This document shows positions 1 through 5,164 of a stretch of DNA of 8,553 bases, one piece after another. Source of the DNA: CAJWBT01 sp964401855. Lineage in GTDB: Bacteria; Chloroflexota; Dehalococcoidia; Lucifugimonadales; UBA3495. Location of the stretch: assembly GCA_964401855.1 (NCBI GenBank), contig CAYOAF010000262.1:1-8553 (forward strand), written 5' to 3'. A model generated the notes under the pieces. That model saw only the letters and a list, made by a program, of their open reading frames with translations, had not been told where the DNA came from and did no database searches. The position numbers and the translations under genes were made by a program. Numbering within the stretch: the first letter of the stretch is position 1; every line of letters starts with the position of its first letter.

Positions 1-286
1 GAACTGCTTCCGCTCGAAACTCCGGCGGGTATGCTGGTGTGAACCTCCGCATCGTGGACTCCTTTCCTGGGGATCTGACCCCAAGTCTCCACCTGTCCAC
101 CAATCCGGGTCAACTCCAGAATCTTGGCGGCCGAGACCGTGGACGATTTCGAGACCAGGTTTATCAAGCTGATGACAGAGCACCCCGACCCCGGTGACTT
201 CTAATTCATTTTTAAACTGGAGCAGATGGTGGGGATGGACCCAAAATCAAGGGACGCCGAAGTCATCAGGTCATGATCCGCTTGTT
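1..286. other. No convincing gene at left edge; possible gene debris
   Basis: I see no intact gene here. Plus-strand frame 1 runs in from the left edge for 13 codons (ELLPLETPAGMLV) and stops with TGA at 40-42, so it could be the C-terminus of a gene outside the window. The same frame has another TGA at 76-78 and then stays open to TAA at 202-204. Its last part (DDFETRFIKLMTEHPDPGDF) looks protein-like in composition but has no start codon and no family I recognise. This stretch lies 3' of the integrase and would be inside the putative integrated element, where gene fragments are common. Treat it as possible debris. Confidence 0.3.
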
Positions 287-1231
287 TCAGCGGACATTGA
301 ACCGGTCCCTCGGACTCAGCTTCTTGTGGGATTTTGTGGCCTGCTCACCGGCGGTGGCCTTGGCGCACCTAGAGACCATGGCGTAGTCCTGCCAGCCGCC
401 AAGTTCCTTGAGATCGCCCACCTGGCCACCGCTGGCCAGGTACTCCATAGCGAAACCACGCCTGAAGGCACGGGCACCTCGGAATTTCACACTGGCCTCT
501 TTGAAGCGGCGCTGAAGCATCATTCGGAGCCCGTTGGTGTTTAACGGCTTGCTGCCAGAGCCCAGCCACAGCCAATCTGACTTGGTCCCTCGTTTCCTCA
601 GGTATCGTTCAATCGCCATTGCTGACTTGCTACCTATGCCCACTCGTCGCTGCTTGCTAGCCTTCCCGGTCACCAGGATGGTCCGGTCCCGCCAATCCAA
701 GTCGTCCACCTTCATCCCACACAGCTCAGCAGCTCGGACTCCGCTGTCATACAGGACCATGACCACCGCGGCGTCCCGGAGATCATGGAGAGTGCTACGG
801 CCGATGGACTTGACCACCGTCTCTACGTCGTCGAGCTGGTAATATGCTTGAATCTCGCTGGGGATTCGCAGTGGGTCCACCCGGTCCATTGGGTTATCAC
901 AGCGCTCTTCCTCAGTTACGCACCAGCCAAAGAAGCGATTCAAACTCCTGTAGCGGATGGACACGGTAGCGGGTTTGTTGCCCTTCTGGTGGAGTGAGGA
1001 AAGCCAGTGGCGGATGTGGGTTCGATCCATGATGGCCAGGCTGGGAAGGCCGAGATTTCGGGCGAACTTGGAGAGTGCCCTTATGCTGTCCTCGTAAATG
1101 AAGAGGGTCCCTGACTTGCGGCCTCCAGCCCCCAGGGCCCGGACGAAACCCCGGATTAGGTCATCATCTGAGATGGATTCGCGGTTAGAATTAGGTGCAT
1201 AAACATCCGAGCTAGACCTTTTGGCAACCAT
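287..1231 (-). CDS. Tyrosine recombinase/integrase with degenerate catalytic residues
   Basis: This is a 314-aa phage/XerC-type site-specific recombinase, normally a DNA breaking-rejoining enzyme. An N-terminal SAM-like core-binding domain covers about residues 20-120 (Y46, F100-F101-W103 region). The catalytic domain covers about 130-314. Visible active-site positions are R166 in GVRAAEL, K190 in TGK, R257 in GARAFRRGFA and W280 in LGGW at the usual His/Trp position. Two key residues are changed. The His of HxxR is R254, and the Tyr nucleophile expected in MVSR-Y-AK is C289 (codon TGC). The C-terminal SPRDR segment is typical of the family, which fixes the alignment. The start is ATG at 1231; no clear Shine-Dalgarno is visible. 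It lies 57 bp downstream of tRNA-Met on the same strand, as expected for an element integrated in that tRNA. The frame is intact, but activity by the normal mechanism looks unlikely. Family is sure; loss of function is inferred. Confidence 0.9.
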   Translation of the reverse strand: MVAKRSSSDVYAPNSNRESISDDDLIRGFVRALGAGGRKSGTLFIYEDSIRALSKFARNLGLPSLAIMDRTHIRHWLSSLHQKGNKPATVSIRYRSLNRFFGWCVTEEERCDNPMDRVDPLRIPSEIQAYYQLDDVETVVKSIGRSTLHDLRDAAVVMVLYDSGVRAAELCGMKVDDLDWRDRTILVTGKASKQRRVGIGSKSAMAIERYLRKRGTKSDWLWLGSGSKPLNTNGLRMMLQRRFKEASVKFRGARAFRRGFAMEYLASGGQVGDLKELGGWQDYAMVSRCAKATAGEQATKSHKKLSPRDRFNVR

Positions 1232-1240
1232 GGCAGTTTT

Positions 1241-1260
1241 CCAAAGTGGATTGCCTTTGG
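1241..1260 (-). repeat. Small inverted repeat in integrase leader
   Basis: CCAAAG at 1241-1246 and CTTTGG at 1255-1260 form a perfect 6-bp stem with an 8-nt loop. On the minus strand the hairpin lies 9 nt before the integrase ATG and after the tRNA. It is followed by an A-run rather than a T-run, so it is not a terminator for that direction. It could affect translation initiation of the integrase or be a recombinase arm site. Both roles are guesses. Confidence 0.3.
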
Positions 1261-1288
1261 CTTCGCATATGTGCGCTTACTTGTCAAT

Positions 1289-1363
1289 TGGTGGCAACGA
1301 TAGGATTCGAACCTATGACCTAGCGCTTATGAAGCGCCCGCTCTGCCGCTGAGCTACGTTGCC
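1289..1363 (-). tRNA. tRNA-Met (CAT), elongator type
   Basis: A full cloverleaf of 75 nt including encoded CCA folds by eye. The acceptor stem is GGCAACG/CGTTGCC with discriminator A. D stem GCTC/GAGC follows T8-A9. The anticodon stem GGCGC/GCGCT (one G-T pair) closes the loop TTCATAA with anticodon CAT. Variable loop is AGGTC, and T stem ATAGG/CCTAT closes the loop TTCGAAT. A paired G1-C72 argues against initiator tRNA, which in bacteria normally has an unpaired C1. The acceptor stem resembles elongator tRNA-Met (E. coli GGCTACG) more than the CAT-reading tRNA-Ile, which is the main alternative. Its 3' end faces the integrase gene, so it is the likely attachment site of the element at 1-1288. 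Confidence 0.95.
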
Positions 1364-1411
1364 ACCCAGGAGCACCTCGGCCAGCCGCCAGGAAGCGCTC
1401 GTACCCGAGTA

Positions 1412-1441
1412 ATGTTAATCCTGGCTCCAGCGGGCTGTCAA
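1412..1441 (-). promoter_or_regulatory. Sigma70-like promoter for tRNA-Met
   Basis: On the minus strand there is a perfect -35 box TTGACA (1441-1436), an 18-bp spacer and a -10-like TAACAT (1417-1412, 4 of 6 matches). The expected transcription start is about 40 nt before the tRNA 5' end. The -35 lies in a 10-bp palindrome, GTCAATTGAC (1437-1446), so it also offers TTGACG to the plus strand towards the hypothetical gene at 1518. The same transcript could read through into the integrase, since I see no terminator after the tRNA. Confidence 0.6.
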
Positions 1442-1499
1442 TTGACGGCTGGACCAGAACCGCAGTTGCTCGTGGAGGCTTGGCTCCTGGCGAGCGCCG

Positions 1500-1505
1500 T
1501 ATTAT
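1500..1505 (+). promoter_or_regulatory. Possible -10 box very close to the hypothetical gene
   Basis: TATTAT at 1500-1505 is a good -10-like hexamer in GC-rich surroundings. It sits only 12 nt before the ATG at 1518, and no convincing -35 lies at normal spacing. If used, it would give an almost leaderless mRNA. This agrees with the absence of a clear ribosome binding site. The call is weak. Confidence 0.25.
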
Positions 1506-1517
1506 CATGTAGCGGCA

Positions 1518-1907
1518 ATGACTTCGACGAGCGACAGCCCCGAGCAGCAATATCTGCCCGGCAACCACCCTGTGGCGGAGGCGGCCTCCCGCCTTCACCA
1601 GCTGCTGGCCGATCTAGCATCCCGGCTCCACCCCTTCCCGGCGTTCTTGAACATGACTTCACTCCAGGCGGTGGAGTTGGACCTGATGCCTGAGGGGATA
1701 CCGGACCGGGGGTGCGTGGTGGTGTTGCCCGGCGGGGAGATTTGTGAGCTGGACTTGAAGGTCGTGCCGGGCATTGAAGGAATCAGCGAGTCGGACCAGC
1801 TTGAGGAGTTCCGGGAGATGGACCTCCCTCCCGAGGAGTACATCATGTACGCGGCCAGCGCAATCCGGTTGCTATACCTGGAGTTGGCCCGCCGGGGCGG
1901 CTGGTGA
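1518..1907 (+). CDS. Hypothetical protein, 129 aa
   Basis: I do not recognise this protein. It is acidic overall, with an N-terminal part rich in Ala/Leu/His (about residues 15-45, probably helical). A middle part looks beta-rich (CVVVLPGGEICELDLKVVPG, about residues 66-85) and is followed by an acidic segment and a C-terminal helix rich in Leu/Ala/Arg. There is no signal peptide, membrane segment or metal-binding Cys/His pattern. It has the codon pattern and GC-rich third positions of a real gene. The start at 1518 lies just behind a TATTAT box with little room for a Shine-Dalgarno. Its TGA is followed immediately by the ATG of a 58-aa ORF, suggesting coupling. It is transcribed divergently from the tRNA and converges on the MBL pseudogene. 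Real gene likely; function unknown. Confidence 0.7.
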   Translation: MTSTSDSPEQQYLPGNHPVAEAASRLHQLLADLASRLHPFPAFLNMTSLQAVELDLMPEGIPDRGCVVVLPGGEICELDLKVVPGIEGISESDQLEEFREMDLPPEEYIMYAASAIRLLYLELARRGGW

Positions 1908-2084
1908 ATGGAAGACCATCCCGAAGTTGAGCCCGTCCAATTTCGTATCGGTGTAATGGCCTTGTTCGATGCACCAGATGTATTCGCCTTCGCAAACGCC
2001 GTAACCAGGCGCTACCTCGAAATTGCAGGGACGGTCCTAGTCGCAGTTGCAGCCCCCAAGCACCGCCCCCTTCAAACGATATGA
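1908..2084 (+). CDS. Small ORF, 58 aa, unknown
   Basis: The ATG follows directly on the TGA of the 129-aa gene (TGAATG, no spacing), and the ORF ends at TGA 2082-2084. The predicted protein has an acidic N-terminus (MEDHPEVEPV), a middle with regularly spaced hydrophobic residues (GVMALFDAPDVFAFANAVTR) and a short hydrophobic stretch near the C-terminus (IAGTVLVAVAAP) that is too short for a confident membrane helix. I recognise no family. It could be a translationally coupled small protein or the out-of-frame tail of a longer ancestral version of the upstream gene. Composition and position favour coding over chance, but only modestly. Confidence 0.4.
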   Translation: MEDHPEVEPVQFRIGVMALFDAPDVFAFANAVTRRYLEIAGTVLVAVAAPKHRPLQTI

Positions 2085-2178
2085 GACCTTACCGGCCATA
2101 TTGCTCCCCTTATTGTTTCACGGTGCGCCGGTAGGGGACCTGCCCGTGGTCCGTCTAGTAGCGAAATGCCAGACGCGC

Positions 2179-2556
2179 TCACCGCTTCGCGGCAGAAACC
2201 TTGGGCGCAAACCAGGAGTAACTGTTCAACATCGCGGTCAGCGCGGCGGAGCCCTCCTGCCCCAGGTGTTTGCCGTGGCCCACACTGGCAATCTCGAAGG
2301 GCAGCTCGGAGAGCTGGCCCAACGAGGCCCGGTATTCTCGGAGGCTGGTACCGGGGAAGAGTACGGGCCGGCGGAAAAGGAAGCCGTCCGCCAGCAGGGT
2401 GCCTCCGGTGAACAGCACCTGTTCTTGTTCCAGGTATAGGCACACGCTGCCCGGAGTGTGGCCCAGTGTGTGCGGCACCCTGAGCCCTCCCAGCACCGGC
2501 AGTAGCTGGCCGTCCTCGATCAGCTCGTGGGCGGGGATCCGGTTCAGGAAGGGCAC
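2179..2556 (-). CDS. MBL-fold hydrolase, C-terminal half (125 aa)
   Basis: This is the open half after the TGA, callable from GTG at 2556, two codons past the stop. It contains HTLGHTPGS (zinc ligand H33), LFTGGTLLADG where the metal-bridging Asp of TGD would be G52, and VGHGKH with the last ligand H94. It has no HxHxDH and would not fold as a complete MBL domain alone. The closeness of the GTG to the stop would allow termination-reinitiation, so two polypeptides forming a split protein is possible but not the leading reading. Confidence 0.45.
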   Translation of the reverse strand: MPFLNRIPAHELIEDGQLLPVLGGLRVPHTLGHTPGSVCLYLEQEQVLFTGGTLLADGFLFRRPVLFPGTSLREYRASLGQLSELPFEIASVGHGKHLGQEGSAALTAMLNSYSWFAPKVSAAKR

Positions 2557-2559
2557 GTC

Positions 2560-2892
2560 TCAATCGAATACCGGCGGCTGGCCAGGATAGTGGAGCCAAC
2601 GGGAGCCGGACTTTGCCCGGTAACGAGTGTCCGAAAGGTGGGCGGCGATGGCGACGCCGGTACGCCGGGACAGGCTCTTCAAAGAGCCGGTATGGTCCGG
2701 GTGGCCGTGGGTGACGATCACCTGTTCCAACTCCGACGGGCCCCGGCCGAGGTGTTGAATGTAGGCGACGATTTTCTTGCCGTCTCCCGGCGGGCCGGAG
2801 TTGATGAGGGTCAACCGGTCCGGTTCCACCAGCAAGTAGGCGTTGCTCCATCTCAGGCCAGGGACCTGATGGACGCCAGGGCAGATCTCCAC
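2560..2892 (-). CDS. MBL-fold hydrolase, N-terminal half (110 aa)
   Basis: This is the open half before the TGA. It carries the first beta strands (SNAYLLVEPDRLTLI), the altered LINSG turn at 30-34, and the zinc-binding THGHPDHTGS at 61-70 with H62, H64, D66 and H67 all intact. It ends at PPVFD. Alone it lacks the third zinc-ligand His, the bridging Asp position and the last His, so it should not be an active hydrolase. A gene caller would report it as a separate gene; I regard it as part of the broken 2179-2892 gene. Confidence 0.5.
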   Translation of the reverse strand: MEICPGVHQVPGLRWSNAYLLVEPDRLTLINSGPPGDGKKIVAYIQHLGRGPSELEQVIVTHGHPDHTGSLKSLSRRTGVAIAAHLSDTRYRAKSGSRWLHYPGQPPVFD

Positions 2893-2898
2893 CTTGGC

Positions 2899-3807
2899 CT
2901 ACTCTTCCAGCGTTATATCCCCGCTCCTGCCACCCCGTTTGCGAATCAACCGGATGCCCTCGATGCGGATGCCACGGTCCGCCGCCTTGCACATGTCGTA
3001 CACAGTCAGCGCGGCAATCGATACTGCAGTAAGGGCTTCCATTTCAACGCCGGTCTTGGCCGAGGTGCGGGCGCTGGCCGTGATGTTGATCCGGTCACGG
3101 GCCTCATCCAGTTCCAGCTCCACGTCTACCCGGTCCAAGGGCAGGGAATGGCAAAGGGGGATCAATTCAGCCGTCCGCTTGGCCCCCATGATACCGGCCA
3201 ACTGAGCCACGGACAGCACGTCACCCTTCTTCATCAGGCCGTCTTTTATCAGCCGCAAGGTCTCGGGGCGCACCGATAGGTATCCCCGGGCCGTCGCCTC
3301 CCGGTCGGTGGCCGGCTTCTCGCCCACATCCACCATCCGGGCCCGGCCTTGCTCATCGAGGTGCGTGAGGACGGCGGGTGCGCTTTCCCCCGGGTCCCCG
3401 CCAACCCCCAGCTTCATCGCGGCGACAGCCAGCCGGTCCGCCTCCTCGTTCCAGGGGTTTTTGGTATGACCTCGCACCCAATACCAGGCTACGTTGCGCT
3501 CGGCGGTGAGAGAGTCGAGCCGGCTCCAAAGATCGAGGTTGGCCCGGCGTTTCCAGTTCTTGGTCATGGTGCTGACCAGATACTCACTATCGCTGTGGAG
3601 CGCCACCGATGCTCCGGCGGGCGTCGACTCCAGGCCCTTGATGGCCGCGGTAAGCTCCATGCGGTTATTGGTGGTCTGAGGTTCCGGGCCGGAGAGCCGC
3701 ACGGGGTCACCCTGCTCCCGCAGGAGGACAGCGCCCCAACCGCCGGGGCCCGGATTGCCCTGGCAGGAGCCATCGGTGTACATGGTGATGGTGGTGTCGG
3801 TAAACAT
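2899..3807 (-). CDS. Bifunctional RNase HI / cyclic pyranopterin monophosphate synthase (RnhA-MoaC fusion)
   Basis: One 302-aa frame holds two complete enzymes. Residues about 5-131 are RNase HI, which cuts RNA in RNA-DNA hybrids: YTDGSCQGNPGPGGWG (D12), NNRMEL (E51), HSDSEYL (D73) and the VRGHT plus EEADRLA segments (H114, D124) supply the catalytic set. Residues about 146-302 are MoaC, which converts the MoaA product to cPMP: MKKGDV (K194), IPLCHSLPL (C219-H220), GVEMEALTAVS and YDMCKA (D271, K274) match the E. coli active-site positions. The linker (about 132-145, Gly/Pro-rich) has no stop. An ATG at residue 131 has no ribosome binding site, so a true fusion is favoured. The start codon almost abuts a heptad repeat and lacks a Shine-Dalgarno; ATG at residue 9 is an alternative. 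It lies downstream of moaA on the same strand, which fits the MoaC role. Confidence 0.95.
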   Translation of the reverse strand: MFTDTTITMYTDGSCQGNPGPGGWGAVLLREQGDPVRLSGPEPQTTNNRMELTAAIKGLESTPAGASVALHSDSEYLVSTMTKNWKRRANLDLWSRLDSLTAERNVAWYWVRGHTKNPWNEEADRLAVAAMKLGVGGDPGESAPAVLTHLDEQGRARMVDVGEKPATDREATARGYLSVRPETLRLIKDGLMKKGDVLSVAQLAGIMGAKRTAELIPLCHSLPLDRVDVELELDEARDRINITASARTSAKTGVEMEALTAVSIAALTVYDMCKAADRGIRIEGIRLIRKRGGRSGDITLEE

Positions 3808-3808
3808 G

Positions 3809-3841
3809 TTCGGCTATCAGCTATCAGCGGTCAGCTATCAG
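3809..3841. repeat. Heptad repeat array (CTATCAG family), copy 1
   Basis: Four 7-bp units occur in tandem at 3814-3841: CTATCAG, CTATCAG, CGGTCAG, CTATCAG. The segment 3809-3835 is identical over 27 bp to 5138-5164. On the minus strand each CTGATAG unit carries overlapping TGA and TAG codons, so tandem units block all reading frames. It ends 1 nt before the ATG of rnhA-moaC and supplies the stop codon (3840-3838) of the nuclease fragment beside it. Confidence 0.85.
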
Positions 3842-4011
3842 CCCGCGGCCTTGCACTCGATTAGCATTACTGGCTTGCCTTCTATCATGATGGCATGGTC
3901 GACCCTTGCTTGCCATTTCGCCCCAACATCGGCGGTAGACTCGGGTACGGTCTGCGTTGGGATACGGGCTGCCGGGGCACGAATCCCAACCAGGAAGCCC
4001 GTGTCCTCCCC
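3838..4011 (-). pseudogene. Fragment resembling HsdR N-terminal PD-(D/E)XK nuclease domain
   Basis: A minus-strand frame open for 57 codons between TGA at 4014-4012 and TGA at 3840-3838 encodes VPESTADVGAKWQARVDHAI followed by MIEGKPVMLIECKAAG. This closely follows the pattern VPEFTADVG...KVDYAI..DGKP..LIECK of the HSDR_N-type domain of type I restriction subunits and related nucleases. The catalytic Asp (in RVDHAI) and the E-x-K (IECK) are present. There is no usable start codon, and the sequence before VPEST does not look like the expected domain. Everything after the motif, including any helicase part, is missing, cut off at the heptad repeat. I read it as a relic of a restriction-type gene left between moaA and rnhA-moaC. 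Similarity is judged by eye. Confidence 0.55.
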
Positions 4012-4066
4012 TCAGCTTCGAATAACGATTGGGATCTTGTCGAATCGGGTCAGCCGCAGGTTGAGG

Positions 4067-4101
4067 GCTAAAAGCTGACCGCGGACAGTTGATGGCTAAC
4101 A
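4067..4101. repeat. Degenerate heptad repeat array, inverted orientation
   Basis: Five imperfect 7-bp units on the plus strand: GCTAAAA, GCTGACC, GCGGACA, GTTGATG, GCTAACA. They belong to the same family as the arrays at 3809 and 5138 but in opposite orientation (GCTGACCGC is the reverse complement of GCGGTCAGC). The array lies just after the moaA stop on the moaA strand. With copy 1 it brackets the spacer holding the nuclease fragment as imperfect inverted repeats. Confidence 0.6.
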
Positions 4102-4106
4102 GCTTC

Positions 4107-5120
4107 CTATCCCCCGATGTGATACATTTCCACTTTTGGCCGGGCGTTCTGCTCTGGGGCCAGCTCGGCCCTCTCCTCGGAGTAACGGTCGGCCCGGCGG
4201 CCCCAGGGGCGGGCAACAAGGTCCCGCAACTCGTCGTCGCTGGCCCCCGCCCGCAGCGGGCCCCGCAGATCGAGGCCGGTGGAGGCGAAGAGGCAGGTGT
4301 AAACCGTCCCGTCCGGGGATAGCCGGGAGCGGGTGCAGTCGCCGCAAAAAGGCATTGTGACCGACGCGATAACGCCGATCTCTCCTCCGCCGTCACGGTA
4401 GCGGTAGCGCTTGGCCACCTCACCCCGGTAGCCGCTCTCCACGGGTTCCAACGGCATCTCGGCGTCGATCCACCGGACAATTTCCTCGGCGGGCAATACC
4501 TCATCCAGTTTCCAGCCGTTCCGGTTGCCCACGTCCATGTACTCGATGAACCGGACGGCGTGGCCGGCGCCCTTGAAATAGCGGGCCAAGTCGACAACCG
4601 TGTGGTCGTTGATCTTTTTTTGCACCACCGCATTGATTTTGACCGGGGTCAACCCCACTGCCGCGGCCCGTTCTATGGCCAAGAGGACCCGGCGGGTGCC
4701 ATAGCTCCGGCCGTTCATCTTCTTGAAAACATCGTCGTCCAGGCTGTCCAGGCTCACCGTCACCCGGTGCAGGCCGGCGTCCTTGAGTTGTTGCGCCTGC
4801 TGGACCAGCAAGGTGCCGTTGGTGGTGATGGTCAGGTCCTCCACGCCATCGATCTCAGCCAGCATGGCGATCAGCCGGTGGAGGTCGTTTCGGAGCAGGG
4901 GCTCGCCACCGGTGATGCGGACCTTTTTGACCCCCAACCCGACGAAAATACGGGCCAGCCGGGTAATCTCTTCGAAGGTGAGGATCTCGTCTTTGGGCAG
5001 GAACCTGTAGCTTTCCCCGAAGACCTCGGCGGGCATGCAGTAGGTGCACCGAAAATTGCACCTGTCGGTGACCGAAATTCGGAGGTCCTGCAGCGGCCTG
5101 TCGAATTTATCGGTAATCAT
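4107..5120 (-). CDS. moaA: GTP 3',8-cyclase MoaA (radical SAM)
   Basis: This 337-aa protein of normal family length performs the first step of molybdenum cofactor synthesis, the radical SAM rearrangement of GTP to the cyclic intermediate used by MoaC. The N-terminal 4Fe-4S/SAM motif is CNFRCTYC (C22, C26, C29). The SAM-binding ITGGEPLLR follows, with TITTNGTLL and VSLDSLDDDVF further along the barrel. The C-terminal second cluster site is seen in FCGDCTRSRLSPDG and the later YTCLF Cys. The essential terminal Gly-Gly is intact (YHIGG). The ATG at 5120 begins the usual MITDKFDRPLQDLRISVTDRCN; only a weak purine-rich GAGGG lies upstream. rdgB ends 39 nt before it, and rnhA-moaC follows after a roughly 300-nt spacer containing repeats and debris. 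moaB, moaD and moaE are not in the window. Confidence 0.97.
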   Translation of the reverse strand: MITDKFDRPLQDLRISVTDRCNFRCTYCMPAEVFGESYRFLPKDEILTFEEITRLARIFVGLGVKKVRITGGEPLLRNDLHRLIAMLAEIDGVEDLTITTNGTLLVQQAQQLKDAGLHRVTVSLDSLDDDVFKKMNGRSYGTRRVLLAIERAAAVGLTPVKINAVVQKKINDHTVVDLARYFKGAGHAVRFIEYMDVGNRNGWKLDEVLPAEEIVRWIDAEMPLEPVESGYRGEVAKRYRYRDGGGEIGVIASVTMPFCGDCTRSRLSPDGTVYTCLFASTGLDLRGPLRAGASDDELRDLVARPWGRRADRYSEERAELAPEQNARPKVEMYHIGG

Positions 5121-5137
5121 CCAGAGATCTTGCCCTC

Positions 5138-5164
5138 TTCGGCTATCAGCTATCAGCGGTCAGC
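5138..5164. repeat. Heptad repeat array (CTATCAG family), copy 2
   Basis: This 27-bp segment is identical to 3809-3835 and has three tandem units (CTATCAG, CTATCAG, CGGTCAG at 5143-5163). It fills most of the 39-nt gap between rdgB and moaA and provides the TGA stop codon of rdgB (5162-5160). The last residues of RdgB before it (about QQPESG) are likely not native. Confidence 0.85.

Larger units (their letters stand above)
2179..2892 (-). pseudogene. MBL-fold metallo-hydrolase interrupted by in-frame TGA
   Basis: Read through one TGA at 2562-2560, the frame gives a 237-codon protein of normal size for a single-domain metallo-beta-lactamase-fold hydrolase (glyoxalase II / Zn-hydrolase-like). 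The order of motifs is right: THGHPDH, then HTPGS, then the TG-x position, then a final GHG. Both halves are in the same frame, so this is a nonsense change rather than a frameshift. CGA (Arg) to TGA is the simplest origin. Two further conserved sites are altered: the bridging Asp of TGD is Gly (TGGTLL), and the usual LIDTG is LINSG. The gene starts with GTG 6 nt after the rnhA-moaC stop, so it is the last gene of the operon. Altered sites both before and after the stop favour real decay over a sequencing error. Alternatives are reinitiation at the GTG at 2556 or recoding. Confidence 0.7.

Noticed and set aside
194..544. 116-aa plus-strand frame overlapping the integrase 3' end
   Set aside because: Mostly antisense to the integrase catalytic domain and lacks any known motif.
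2136..2152. GGACC...GGTCC hairpin between the convergent 58-aa ORF and MBL gene as a terminator
   Set aside because: Only a 5-bp stem with a 7-nt loop and no T-run on either strand.
2557..2565. In-frame TGA in the MBL gene as selenocysteine
   Set aside because: The position is not a catalytic site in this fold, the neighbours suggest an ancestral Arg codon, and no SECIS-like hairpin was evident by eye just downstream.
2072..2992. 306-aa open frame on the minus strand over the MBL gene
   Set aside because: Composition (Arg, Pro, Gly) is that of a GC-rich shadow frame; the MBL motifs lie in the other frame.
3415..3417. Separate moaC starting at internal ATG (residue 131 of the fusion)
   Set aside because: No Shine-Dalgarno before it and the frame is continuous from RNase HI; kept as an unlikely alternative only.
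3809..4101. CRISPR array formed by the short repeats
   Set aside because: The units are 7-bp tandem heptads without spacers; there is no 25-40 bp repeat with regular unique spacers and no cas genes.
3824..4633. 269-aa open frame on the minus strand over moaA and the spacer
   Set aside because: Arg/Pro/Trp-rich shadow of moaA in another frame; no family motif.
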